Positions 36,085 to 48,059 of a stretch of DNA of 64,000 bases are shown here, in pieces. The notes beneath the pieces are model-generated. The model was not told the DNA's origin. It saw nothing but the letters and a program-made list of their open reading frames with translations, and made no database searches. How positions within the stretch are numbered: position 1 is the first letter of the stretch; each line of letters begins with the position of its first letter. Origin of the DNA: Dasypus novemcinctus (Eukaryota; Chordata; Mammalia; Cingulata; Dasypodidae); contig NC_092216.1 in the NCBI RefSeq assembly GCF_030445035.2, positions 12,215,405 through 12,279,404 on the forward strand. The letters are read 5' to 3'. The translations under genes were made by a program, and so were the position numbers.

Positions 36085-38249
36085 ATTCTAGGTCTTTTTC
36101 TACTTACAGCATCAGCTAGTGCTTGGTAGTAATCGCTTGGCACCAGGGAGACTTATCCATGGGAGTCATGTCCCATGCTGAGGGGGAGGTAATGCATTTA
36201 CATGCTGAGTTTGGCTTAGAGAGTGGCCACATTTGAGCAACACGGAGGCTCTCAGGAGGTAACTCTTAGGCACCCTGATGCTCTAGGCCTAGTTCATATT
36301 TCAGGCACACAGTCTCATAATCACTGCCATCAGTATCAAGGGCTCATTGTTGGACCATCCATCTTTATTGGTCATTGCCATTGCACTTGGGGGATTGTTG
36401 CTGTTCCATTGGGGAATGTGATAGAGCTCCCCTGGCTAGGAATTCAGCACTCCCTCAGTTATTTCTTTAGCTGAAACTATGATGAAAATATCCAAACATT
36501 TTTATGTACCCTGCAGACATGCCATGGAGTACTTCCTCCCAACCATGTGCCCCCTGTCAATAACACCCCACACCCATGTTCCTCCCCTGCCATAGTTGAA
36601 CCACTCTGTGGTCCAAAACTTCTTTAAAAATAAAGCCTAATATATTGCCAGGTTCCATTAATAGTGAAATGGAATATAGTGATGGGTTCAAAGGTTAAAT
36701 ATAGAATGCATACTAATTTAGAAAAATTAAGTAAAGTAAAAATAAATTGGGTTATCAAAAAATGACAAAATGAAAAAGCTTTGTTTTTGACATTTGCCTT
36801 TCATCACTGCTGCAGGTGTTGTCCTGTATGTACAGTGGCAAGGCAATTTCTTCCACTTGTTTTCAGTATATACATCCTTTCTTTTTTTCTTCTTCTTCTT
36901 ATTACATTGGTCTTCACAAAAGTTTTAGATCATAGTAATGCACAGATACAATATATAGTACTCCCACATACCCAACATCAAACCCTTTGTCCCTTCCCCC
37001 ACAATGATCTTTTTACGCGTTCATATTATATTTGCTGCAGCTGATGTACAGATATTGAAACAATAGCTTTCAAACATGGTTCCATTTCGGTTTACATTAT
37101 GGTTTATATTTTTGACAATACAACTTTCTAAATTTTCAGTTATCTTATGTTTTACATTATGATTTACATTTTAGCTATAGACTTTCATACATTTTTTGGT
37201 GTACTTTAACATGTCCTATATCCATCATTGCATGGTCTTGTGGAACACATACATTGCCCCACAGTTATCCTATTAAATCTATTCAATACCTCTTTCCCCC
37301 TCCCCTCAGGGCCCACAGTGACAATCAATTTTCATTACTTGAAGGACCATATTCAGAGATACTTGCAACAATGCTGAGGGCTTGACATACTCGACTGCCC
37401 TAACCCATTGGGAGCCACCTATTCTCTCAAGAGATAAAATTCCCTCTGTTTGAGAACATCAGTCCTCCCCAGGATGTGGGTATACCTTCATTCTCATTGT
37501 TTGGGTCTCCACCCAATGACATAATCCACTTTGACAAAATGAGCACTCAAACACTCCCTAGAAGCAAACCTGTGTCAGATGCACCCCCTTAAGCATCTTA
37601 AACAGGTAATCTTCCTTATTATATTTTCTAACGAGTATTCTCTACATTATAATTTCAACCACATACCTGAAAATATCCTATGTTCAAATGATCCCCCACC
37701 CTCCTCCAATTTCCTGGGCCATCTGACCCTTCCTCCCATCCTTAGCTCCCCTCAAGCTCACAAAGCCCCACCCAAAGGTGTTCCTAAGCCCCCATTTTAT
37801 CCCTTTCCTGTACAAATACTTACCTCCAGATTATCACAGATTTCACCCATGTAGGGGTCAGCTTGCAACCTTCCTCTACCCCCCACTTCCTTTATGTCTA
37901 TTATCCAGTCTCTAGCTCTCTGAGATAGCTTGGTTTACTTATTTCATATCAGAGAGGTCATGTAGTAGTTGTCCTTCAATGCCTGGGTTGCCTCCCTCAA
38001 TGTAAGGTCCTCAAGATTCATCCATGTTATAACATGTGTTTGTACTGTTTTCATTCTTATAGCTGAGTAGTATTCCATTGTATGTGTATACCACATTTTA
38101 TTTATCCATCATCTGTTGATCGGGCATTTGGGTTGATTACACCTTTTGTCACTTGTGAATAGTGCTGCTATGAGCATTGGTGTGCATACATCAGTTGGTG
38201 TTCTTGTTTTCAGATCTTCTGGGTATATACCCAGCACTGGAAATTGCTG

Positions 38250-41200
38250 AGTCATATGGCAAATCTATAGCTCACCTTTTGGGAAACTCCCAAACTGTCC
38301 TCTAGAATGGCTGGATCCTTCTGCATTTCCACCAGCAATGGATGAGTGTTCCCATTCCTCCACATCCTTTCCTGCACTTGTAGTCTTGATTTTTTGATAG
38401 CTGCCAGTCTTATGGGAGTAAGATGATATCTCATTATTGTTTTGATTTCCATTTCCCTAATAGCTAGTGATTTTGGGCATGTTTTCATGTGCTTTTTTAG
38501 CCACTTTATATCTTCCTTGGAGAACCATCTGTTCAAATATTTTGCCCACTATTTAAATGGGTTGTTTGTCTTTATTTTCGTGTACAGGAGTTCTTTATAT
38601 ATGCAGAATATAAGTCTCCTATCAGATATATGGTTACCAAATATTTTCTCCCATTGTGTAGGCTCTTTTTTCACTTTCTTGACAAACTCCTTTCAGGTGA
38701 AGAAGGCTTTACTTTTGAGGAAGTCCCATTTATCTATTTGTCCTTTGGTTGCTTGTGCTTTGGGTGGGAAGTTTATGAAGCCTTTTCCAAGTACACGGTC
38801 TTGTAGATGCTTCCCTACATAGCTTTCCAAGGCCTTTATGGTCTTGGCTCTTATATTTAGGTCTTTGATCCATTTTGAGTTGATTTTTGTATAAGGTGTG
38901 AGCTGGTAATCCTTTTTCATTCTTTTACATATGGATATCCAGTTCTCCAGGCTCCATTTGTTGACAGGCCATTCTCCCCCAGTTGAGAGGGTTTAGTGGC
39001 CTCGTTGAATACCATATGACACTATATATGAGGATCTATATCAGAACTCTCAACTCAGTTCCATTGGTCAGTGTGTCTATCCTTGTGCCAATACCATGCC
39101 ATTTTCACTACTGTAGCTTTGTAGTATGTGTTGAAGTCAAGTAGTGTTGCTACATCCCTTTTCATTTTTTTATTTTCAATATGTCTTTGGTTATTCAGAG
39201 CCTTTTTCCTTTCCAAATAAATTTCACAGTTAGTTTCTCTAGGTCATTAAAGAACGCTGTGTTGATTTTTATTGGGATTGCGTTGAATCTGTAGATCAGT
39301 TTTGGTAGGACAGACATCTTAATAACATTTAGTCTTCCTATCCATGAACAGGGAATATCCTTCCATTTATTTAGGTCTTCTTTGATTTCCTTGAGCAGTA
39401 TTGTGTAGTTCTCTGTGTATAAGTCTTTTGCATCTTTAGCTAAATTTATTCCTAGGTAGTTGTTTTTTTTTTAATTTACTATTGTAAATGGTATTTGTTT
39501 CTTGATTTCCTCCTCAGATTACTTATTATGGGTGTACAGAAATGCTACTGATTTTTGCGCATTGAACTTGTAAGCTACGATTTCACTGGTCTCATTTATA
39601 AGTTCTAGAACTTCTAGAAGTGGTACACTTCTCAGGGTTTTCTATGCATAGGATCATATCATTTGCAAATAATAAAATTTTGACTTCTTCCTTTCCAAAT
39701 ATGGGTGCCTTTTATGTCTTGTTCTTGCCTCAGTGCTCAAGCAAGTACTTGTACGACTATGTTAAGTAGAAGGGGTGACAGTGGGCATCCTTGTCTTGTT
39801 CCTGATCTTAGCGGGAAAGATTTTAGGATTTCACCATTGTAAATGATGCTAGCTGTGGGTTTTTCACATATACTCTTTATCATGTCCAGAAAGTTTCCTT
39901 CTATTCTGATTTTTGCAATATTTCTAATCAAGAAAGGGTGCTGGTTTTGTCAACTGCATTTTCTGCATCTATAGATATGATCATGTGATATTTTTCCCCT
40001 TCAATCTGTTTATGTGGTATATTATATTAATTGATTTTCTTATGTCGAACCATCCTTGCATACCATGAATGAATCCCACTTGGTCATGGTGTATAATTCA
40101 TCTACTGTGTTGTTGAATATGATGAGCAAGTATTTTGTTGAGGTTCTTTGTGTCTAGGTTGATTAGAGAGATTGGTCTATAACTTTCCTTTCTTGTGGTG
40201 TCTTTGGCTTTGGTACTAGGGTAATGATGGCATCATAGAATGAATTAGGCAATGTTCCTTCTGTTTCAGTTTTTTGGAAGAGTTTAAGCAAGATTGGTGT
40301 TAGTTCTTTCCAGAATGTTTTGTAGAATTCACCTGTGGAACCATCTGGCTCTGGGTTCTTCTTACTAGGGAGGTTTTTAATGACTGATTCTATCTCTTTA
40401 CTTGTGATTGGTTTGTTGAGATTATCAATTTCTTCTTTCATCAATGTAGGCTGCTTATGCATTTCTGGGAATTTGCCCATTTACTCTAAATTGTCCTTCT
40501 TGTTGGAATGCAGTTTTCAAAGTATCCTCTTATAATAGTCTTTATTTCTGTGGGATCGGTGGTGATATCTCCTTTGTCATTTCTTATTTTGTGTATTTGC
40601 ATCTTCTCTCTTTTTTTCTTTGTTGGTCTTGCTAAGGGTTTGTCAATTTTCAATCTTTTCAAAAAACCAGCTCTTGCTTTTGTTTATTTTTTCAAGTGCT
40701 TTCTTTCTTTCTATTTCATTTAGTTCTGCTCTGATATTTGTTATTTCTTTCTTTTTTCTTGCTGTGGGTTTAGTTTGTTGTTTTTTTACTGACTCCTCCA
40801 AGTGTGCAGTTAGGTCTTCAATTTTAGCTCTCTCTTATTTTCTGATATGAATTATGGCTACAAATTTCCCTCTCAGTACTGATTTTGCTGCATGCCATAA
40901 GATTTGATACGTTGTGTTATCATTTTTATCATATCACTTGATATGTTGTGATATCATTTCAAGGCAGTTATTAATTTCTTTTGAGATTTCCTCCTTGACC
41001 CACTGTTTTTCTAATAGTGTGCTGTTCAACTTCCATACCTTGTTGCCAAATCTGGTCTCTGGCCCTTGTAGTTCCAGCTTCATTCCACTGTGGTCAGAGA
41101 AATTATTTTGTGTGATTTCAACCTTCCTGAGTTCATGTGGTCTATCTTGGAGAATGATCTGTGTGAGAAGAATGTATAACTTGCTGTATTTGCTATAATG

Positions 41201-41726
41201 TTCTGTGTATGTCTATTAGGTCCAGCTCCTCTACTATATTGTTCAAAGTTCTTTTTTCTTTATTGATTCTCTTTTGAGATGTTTTGCCTAAAGTTGATAG
41301 TGCTGTATTAAAGTCCCCCACTATAATTGTAGAGGCATCTATTTCTTCACTTAGTTTTTCCGGTGTTTGCCTCACGTATTCAGAGGAACTCTTGTTAGGA
41401 GTGTAAATGTTTATGATTGTTCTTTCTTCCTGAAAGATTATCCCTTTCACTAATATGTCGTGACCATCTTTGTCTCTCACAATTGTTTTGCATTTAAAGT
41501 CTATTTTGTCTGATATTAATATCACTACTCCTGCCCTTTTTTGGTTATTGTTTGCTTGTAAGATTGTTTTCCAGCCATTCGCTTTCAACCTCCTTGAATC
41601 CCTGGGTTGAAGATGTGTTTCTTGTAGACAGCATATAGAGGGGTCATATTTCCTTATCCAGTCTTCCAGTCTGAGTCTCTTGACAGGTGAGTTTAATCCA
41701 TTGACATTCAGTGTTATTACTTTCAA
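38250..41726 (-). pseudogene. L1 ORF2 (endonuclease and reverse transcriptase), broken
   Basis: The start codon at 41726 opens an intact endonuclease segment of 177 residues with LNVNGLN (catalytic Asn), CLQETH (catalytic Glu) and VGDFNT. After that the frame is broken. Reverse-transcriptase blocks follow: a PEPDGSTGEFYKTFWKEL-like segment (40163-40480) and SGTRQGCPLSPLLLN (about 39760-39820). The active-site block reads FANDMI (39652-39669), with Asn (AAT at 39661-39663) in place of the first Asp of FADD. The C-terminal region, with NRWFSKEDIKWLKKHM, is at 38450-38536. ORF2p nicks DNA and copies L1 RNA at the nick; this copy is inactive. Confidence 0.88.
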
Positions 41727-41744
41727 GGAATTACTTACATATTA

Positions 41745-42746
41745 GCCATATTTTCTTTGCATATGTCTTTGTGATAATTTGTGGGGTTTTTTCCTCTTTT
41801 TGTCTTTCAGTTGTTCTTACACTCTCCTTCAACTCTGTCTCTCTTCTTCCTTTCTTCCTGAAGAACCCTCTTTAGTATCTCTTGAAGGGCAGGATTCTTG
41901 TTGGCATACTCGCTTAGTTTCTGTTTACCAGTGAATATTTTGAACTCTCCATCATTTTTGAATGCTAACTATGTTGAATGGAATGTTCTTGGTTGGAAAT
42001 TTTTTCTTTTAGTACCTTGACTTTATACCACTGCCTTGTTGCCTTCATGGCATGGTTTCAAATGAGAAATCAATACTTAATCTTTGGAGCCTACTTTGTA
42101 TGTGATGATTCTCTTTTCTCTTGCTGCTTTTAGTATTTTCTCTTTGTCTTGAACATTAGGTAATTTGACAAGTATATGTCTTGGGGAAGCCCAATTGGGA
42201 TTTATGCTGTTTGGGGTTGCGTTGTGCTTCCTGGACATGTAGATCCATCTCCCTCAATAGTTGTGGGAAGTTTTCAGCCATTATTTCCTCCATCACCCCT
42301 TCTGTCCTCTTTCCCTTCTCTTCTCCTTTTGTGATGCCTGTAATGTATACGTTTGTGCATTTTGCATTGTCATTCAGGTCCCTAATTCCCAGCTGGATTT
42401 TTTCCATCTTTTTATCGATCAGTTCTACTATCTGTTTGATTTCAGATGTACTGTCTTCCACATCACTAATTCTCTCCTCTGCCTCTTTGAGTCTGCTGTT
42501 ATTTGCCAAGAGTGGTTTTTTTTTTTTTATTTCTTGAATTGTGCTGTTCATCAGTATCATATCCGTTATCTTTTTGCATATGATTGCAATTTCTTCTGTA
42601 TTCTCTCCAAACATTTTCTTTATATCCTTAATCTTTTCCTTCACTTCATCAAATTGGTCCTTAATACATGTTTTGAGAGCTTTAATTACTTGTGCTATGT
42701 TCTGCTCCTCTTCTTGGTTTTCAGTTTGTTCATTGGATTGGGGCAT
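41745..42746 (-). pseudogene. L1 ORF1 (RNA-binding chaperone), broken
   Basis: The start at 42746 gives MPQSNEQTENQEEEQ and then a long charged, heptad-like coiled coil (ERISDVEDSTSEIKQIVEL) followed by an RRM-like region with NVYITGI. The frame is lost near 42156, after an LGFPKTYT-like block, but recognisable ORF1 C-terminal text continues to about 41745. ORF1p trimers coat L1 RNA. The position directly upstream of ORF2 is as expected. Confidence 0.85.
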
Positions 42747-42749
42747 GTT

Positions 42750-44610
42750 TTCCTGATTATTAGTTTGGTTTGTAGCTTTCTACTGCTGTCTGGTCATCAT
42801 TTTATCTTGATGTGTTTAATCAGTTGCTTAGCTTCCTTGTTTACTTTGGGGTTTAATTAGTTGCTGTTTTTGCGTGTGTGTTAAGTCTTCTCTTTGTCAC
42901 TTTGTTCTTCTTATTCTATTTCCTTGTTGTTGCCTAAGTTCACTTGAAGGAAAATATTAGGGCCAGAGAAAGCAAAAGGAATAAGAAAATAAAATGAATA
43001 ATAGTAGTATTGATAGTAAATATTAACAGAGGAACCATGTGAGATCTAGGAGAATGGATATTAGACTCATTTAAGCTGTGTACAGTTATAACAGTGAGAA
43101 AAGTAGAGTATGTATAATGAGACAGTACACTGACTATGGGGGTGGATAGAGTGTGATTTAAAAGGCCAGTGTGTTCAGGAGAGAGGGAAAGAGAAAAGAA
43201 AGGACAATAATATAAAGAGTGAATATAATACAGAAAACGGAACAAAGGCATTGGAAATAAAAAGTCAGAAAAATTGGGGGCCAAACAGAGGCGTAATGTA
43301 AAAGAAACAATAAATGATGCAGGGTAGAAAGATATAGAGAAAAAGGGGATGGTGTTTGTGACCAAAATCAATACACACAGGAAAGAAGAAATGGAGGATG
43401 AGGAAACACAGCAAATGTGAAGGGCTCCCTGCAGCACCTATTATGAATGAATGAAAAAGAAGAGAAAGAAAGAATGGGGAATAAAGGAACAAAAGGGAGG
43501 GGGAAGCAAGCAAGAAAAAGAGAGGAAAAAAAAAAAAAGGAGAAAAAGGGCCTTGGGCAGATAAAGAAGAGAAACCAACAAAAAAGACCAGACAAAGTTG
43601 CAAGCAAGGAACCCTCTTTGCAGTTAAATAAAATGCTTAGGAATCTGACACTCCCCCTTTCTCCGTTCCTCACTTCCCTCTCCCCCAGGGCAGCAGGAAA
43701 GCTGCTGAGAGGTCCGCTAAGGGATTCAAGTGGGTCCTTGTTGAACCAGCTCTGCACAGAAGACAATGACTCTTAGTATTTCCAGAGAGAGAGCACCACA
43801 CTTCACCAGGAACACCAACTATGCTATTGGAAGCTTGGAAAGCACCTCCTACATTCCCTCTCCTTTATGTGTGTTATAGGAGGCCTAGTTGATTTTCTAA
43901 CACCATCTTCTCCCAGACCAAGTTTCCTATCCTAGGGTGTTTAGATAAATTGGACTTTCTCAGCAGATTCATCGCTCCTTTCTTCCTAGGCTCTCCCCAA
44001 CCCAGCTGGTATGTTCCTCCAAGCACAAAAAGAAAGGGTGCAGGGGGGAACTAGAAAACTGAACCCACACTCATTTGGCCTCTCTGCACTTCCCACTGAA
44101 TCCCTCCCACTCATGGAGTCAGTCCAAAACCGGAGGGCTAGGGTAATAGCCGACCTCTGGGAGTGCTGGATTCGGGAAAGGGAAGTCCAGGATATTGCAG
44201 GCTCAGGGTATGTAGGCCTGTGGAACATGGACTATGGGGACTTAGGGGACACAGAACGGGGACCACACATCTGGGGATCACGGGGCTTGGGGACGCTGCC
44301 ACACAACCAACAGTTTTCAGGGAACACTGCAGCCACCAGCCCTAGGGGGAAGGTTCCTGCCTCCCCACAACTTGCGTCATCTGTGCTAGAAACCTGCAAT
44401 TCTACCTTTAGCAAGCACTACTTCTGTCACAGTCTCTCCAAATCGACGCCCATACACCTCCTGCCCTGCAAGCCCCTGAAACAACCTACTCCGGCAAGAT
44501 TCCCACCCTACTTGGCTGCTGCTTTGCAGGACAGATCCTACCAGTTCTTAATTGTTACAAAACATGCCCAATGTGCCCACTGTTCTAATTATCACTATTC
44601 CTTCTAAAAT
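42750..44610 (-). promoter_or_regulatory. Probable L1 5'UTR
   Basis: The sequence upstream of ORF1 changes from purine-rich (43150-43600) to more GC-rich with scattered CpGs (43650-44500), as expected of an L1 5'UTR with an internal promoter. The outer boundary is not marked by a target-site duplication I can see. Open frames here (for example 44011-44607 on the plus strand) lack any protein similarity I recognise. Confidence 0.5.
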
Positions 44611-46604
44611 ATGAAAAGTGCTGACCATTAAGGCATTGGTGTGCTGATTAACAAAGCTTCCTGCATGATATTTTCACTTTTAGGTTTGAACAATGCTCAT
44701 TAAACTTTTCCCAATACTGGGGATGAGGTCAAAGAATTCACAGACAAACAAAAACTGACAGAATATCTTACTAAAGGACAAGAAATACAAGAGACACTAA
44801 CGAGAGTGCTGCAGCCAGAAAGGAAAACAAAAACGTGGACCAGGAACTTGGAGAAGAGTTTAAAAATGAACATTAGGAAGTGTAAATTAAAGGATAAATC
44901 TGCTAACAGATTCCAAAAGCACATTAAAAAGAATCACACATCACAAGTGGGTTTTATCCAAGGTGTGTAAGGGTAGTTCAACACGTGACAATCATTTAGT
45001 GTATTTAACCACGCTGATAATTTGATGAAAAAGAATCATACGATCCTCTCAATTGATGAAGAAAAGGCATTTGACAATATACAGCACCCTTTCTTGATAA
45101 AAATGCTCCAAAAGATAGAAACGGGAGCTTTCTCAATACAGTAAAGGGCTTATAGAAAACCTACAACCAGCATTGTACTCAACAGAGAAAGACTGAAAGC
45201 TTTCCAACCGTGATCAGGAACAAGACAAGGATGCCCGCTCTCACCATTATTGTTGAATTGTGTGCTAGAAAATTGAACGGGAGCAATTAGTCTAGATAAA
45301 GAAACAAAAGGCACAAAAATAGGAAAGGGAGAAGTAAAACTTTCACTATTCTCTTGCGATATGATCCTATACTTAGAAAATCCTTAAAAATCCACAACAA
45401 AGCTTCTAGAATTAGTAGATGAGTTCAATAAAGTGGCGGGGATACAAGATTTAATATGCACAAACCAACAGCTGTTCTATAGGCTTCTGATATGCAATCT
45501 GAGGCAGAAATCAGAAAAAAAAAATTCCATTTTTAATACTGGCTAAAAGAATCAAATCTTGAGGATTAAAGTTATCCAAGTACATAAAGTACCTGTGTTC
45601 AGAAAATTACAAAACTTTGCTAAAAGAAACTGAAGAAGACTAAAATAAATGGAAGGACATTCCGTATTCATGGACTAGAATCTAAATATTGTTAAGATGA
45701 CAGTTCTATCCAAACTGATTTAGAGAGCCATGTAATCCCAATACAAATCCTAATAGTCCTTTTTGCATAAATCAAAATTCCAATAATCTAATTTATTTGG
45801 AAGAGTAAGGGGCTCCAAATGGCCAAAATGACTTTTAAAAGGAGGTATGGGCCATCTGCCGTAAGTTGGGGTATTAAAAAATGAAAAATATTATAAAGCT
45901 TTGTTTCTGACATTTTGCCTTTCACGTCTGGAGTTCAGTGCCATGTCAGTTGACCCTACTTTGGAGTTTGTGTTCCTGAGTGTGATGGAGTTGGACTCAG
46001 ATGTGCCCTTTCTACACATGCCTCTTCTGTCACTTTTACTGAACCTGTGGTTGGCGCTAGGGTTGTTGTATGCTCAGGAGACTTGACTCTCTGAACTGTC
46101 CATGTGCCAGCTGGGCCCCTAGCCTCAGCAGAGTTGCAGCTCCTCTGGTTTGTTGGACTTACCCGGGTCAGCTAACAGGGAGGTGAAGACGGTCAGCCAC
46201 CACACCAGGGAACAGAGAGCGCCTACAACTGCAAGCGGAATTGCAATCAACATCCATGTGGAATCTAAGCCCCCTCTTAATGTAGAGGTGGAGTGGACAT
46301 TACCAACCCAGGGTTCACAGGACAGTGGAATAAAATATGGATTAGAGTTGACTTACTGATATTCTACTATGGGACTATTGTGACCAGTAAAGGATGAAAT
46401 TGTAGCATTTATGTGGAGAAAGTGGCCATGATAGTTGCTGAGGGCAGGGAGAGGAAAGAAGAGGTGGGGGCCTTTTTGGGACTTGGAGTTGTCTTAAATG
46501 ATACTGTTGGGACAGATGCTGGACATCATATACCCTGCCATAGTCCACTGAATGTACTGGGGTGCGGCGGCTTGCTCGGTCGGTAGAGGTGGGGTCTGGC
46601 TGCG

Positions 46605-46719
46605 GACGAGGGGTCGGTCCAGCTCTGGACGAGGGGTCGGTCCCGCTTGGGACGAGGGGTCAGTCCCACTTGGGACGAGGGGTCGGTCCGGCAGCAGACG
46701 AGGGATCGGTCTCACAAGG
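46605..46719. repeat. 23-bp tandem repeat in LTR
   Basis: Five imperfect units starting GACGAGGGGTCGGTCC, at 46605, 46628, 46651, 46674 and 46697, in the 3' (U5-like) part of the minus-strand LTR. Confidence 0.88.
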
Positions 46720-46742
46720 GGTTGCGCGGTTCGGCTGACGGG

Positions 46743-46854
46743 GTCGCCCAGCGAAGCCGGCGACGAAGGGGTCGCCCGGAGAAGCCGGCGACGAAGGGGT
46801 CGCCCAGCGAAGCCGGCGACAAAGGGGTCGCCCGGAGAAGCCGGCGACGAACTG
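46743..46854. repeat. 28-bp tandem repeat in LTR
   Basis: Four near-identical 28-bp units starting GTCGCCC, at 46743, 46771, 46799 and 46827. Units alternate between CAGCGAAGCC and GGAGAAGCC, pointing to a 56-bp higher-order duplication. Confidence 0.9.
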
Positions 46855-47170
46855 GGGACAAGGGAGGCCAGGCCCTTGTCCGGGGCTCTCAGGACTGGAG
46901 GGCGCACGGCAGAAGAACTACCGCGGAGACAAGGTAAACACGCAAGTCCACTTTACTGAGGGAGAGGCAACAGTTTTATAGGGGCTGGGGAAGGCTGATT
47001 GGTCGAAGCCACGCCCTGTTCTGATTGGTTGCTGGCGAAAGGTCAGTGGGCGGTACTGGACGGGGGAGGGGTGGTGGTTATGGATTGGCTGTCGCTGTTG
47101 CTGGGGGAAGGGGCAGGGTTTAGGGATTGGTGGCTGCTGTTGCTGGGGTGGAGGGCAGACTTGAGTTTCC

Positions 47171-47347
47171 CGCCCACGCCTGGCTGTTGCTGCTGTCGGG
47201 GGAAGGGAAAAGGGCGGGCTGGATTTTTCCGCCCACACCTGGCTGTTGCTGCTGTCGGGGGAGGGGAAAAGGGCCGGCTGGATTTTTCCGCCCACACCTG
47301 GCTGTTGCTGCTGTCGGGGGAGGGGAAAAGGGCAGACTGGAATTTTC
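47171..47347. repeat. 59-bp tandem repeat in LTR U3
   Basis: Three units starting GCCCAC at 47172, 47231 and 47290, each with TGGCTGTTGCTGCTGTCGGGG and AGGGGAAAAGGGC blocks. They lie upstream of the CCAAT and TATA motifs on the minus strand, where retroviral enhancer repeats usually sit. A palindromic TGCGCCTGCGCA (NRF1-like, one mismatch) follows near 47353. Confidence 0.9.
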
Positions 47348-47734
47348 TGCCCTGCGCCTGCGCAGGGAGAAGGAAGAAGAAGGGTGCCGCCCCACAGGCA
47401 TCGTGTGGCGCCATCCGGGAGGAGGGGCGGCCGCGGAAGCATGGCCGCTGAGAAGGGGAGACCCGAGGGCACTCTGCGCCCATGCCGAGCTCCCTTCGGG
47501 GTGGCGGTGAGTCCGACCAGCCACCCTATTATGGGGGCAGCGGCTTGGCCTGCCGCAGCTGCTCCCCTGCCAGGCCAGCAAACCACACTTCAGCCCGAGG
47601 GGTGACCGCACTGGGGGAGAGTGTAAACTATAATGTAAACTATTAGGCATGTGGTTCATCACTGCTCAAAAATGCATTCACCAAATGCAATGAATGTGCC
47701 ATGATGATACAGGAGGTTGTTGACGTGGGAGGAG

Positions 47735-48035
47735 TGGGGTGAGGAGGGTGGGGAGTATATGGGAACCTGTTATACTTTCGAATGTAACGTTTTCTCTGAT
47801 TTATGTGTCTTCAAAAAGTACAATTAAAAAAATTGATGGCGTTGGACGGGTGGGGAGTGGGGTGTATGGGAACCTCCTATGTTTTTTAATGTAACACGAT
47901 CTAGGTATCTTCAAAAATATACAGTTAAAAAATTGAAAGGGGTGGAGGGTTGGGAGTGGGATATATGGGAACCTCTTATGCTTTTTAATGTTACATTTTG
48001 CATGATCCTTTTTAATTTTAAAAAAGATAATTAAA
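47735..48035 (+). repeat. L1 3' terminus repeated in tandem, about three times
   Basis: The last roughly 100 bp of the L1 3'UTR (GGGTGGGGAGTATATGGGAACC through TTTTTAATGTAACAT to an A-rich tail) occurs three times in a row, near 47738, 47848 and 47947. Copies differ by substitutions and small deletions. Confidence 0.78.
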
Positions 48036-48059
48036 AATATAATAAACTAAAATAAATAA

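Larger units (their letters stand above)
36085..44610 (-). mobile_element. Longest L1 in the window (5'UTR, ORF1, ORF2, long 3'UTR)
   Basis: Minus-strand L1 in order from right to left: probable 5'UTR (about 42750-44610), ORF1 (about 41745-42746), ORF2 (about 38250-41726) and 3'UTR (36085-38390). The last roughly 1 kb of 3'UTR present in other copies is missing, because the element meets the tandem array at 36085. I could not identify the target-site duplication. Both ORFs are broken, so the element cannot move by itself. Confidence 0.85.
46563..47610 (-). mobile_element. GC-rich solo LTR of an endogenous retrovirus
   Basis: The 1,048-bp unit begins TG and ends CA (TGCGGC...GACCGCA). It is flanked by CTGGGG on both sides (46557-46562 and 47611-47616) and sits in L1 3'UTR text that rejoins when it is removed. 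A 6-bp duplication is typical of class II (betaretrovirus-like) elements. Read on the minus strand: a U3 with four CCAAT motifs (47126, 47084, 47024, 46998) and a 59-bp tandem repeat (47171-47347), a TATA box CCTATAAAA (46974-46982), an AGTAAA polyadenylation-like signal (46952-46957), then a repeat-rich U5-like part. No viral genes remain; a solo LTR forms by recombination between the two LTRs of a provirus. Confidence 0.85.

Noticed and set aside
41193..42746. Host endonuclease or coiled-coil genes
   Set aside because: These are the ORF2 endonuclease and ORF1 of an L1, next to each other in the usual order.
44011..44607. 198-residue plus-strand open frame
   Set aside because: It lies antisense in the probable L1 5'UTR, has no recognisable domain, and GC-richer sequence explains its openness.
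46494..47662. Several long open frames on both strands (up to 222 residues)
   Set aside because: They come from GC-rich tandem repeats within a solo LTR. They are open in many frames at once and contain no recognisable domain.
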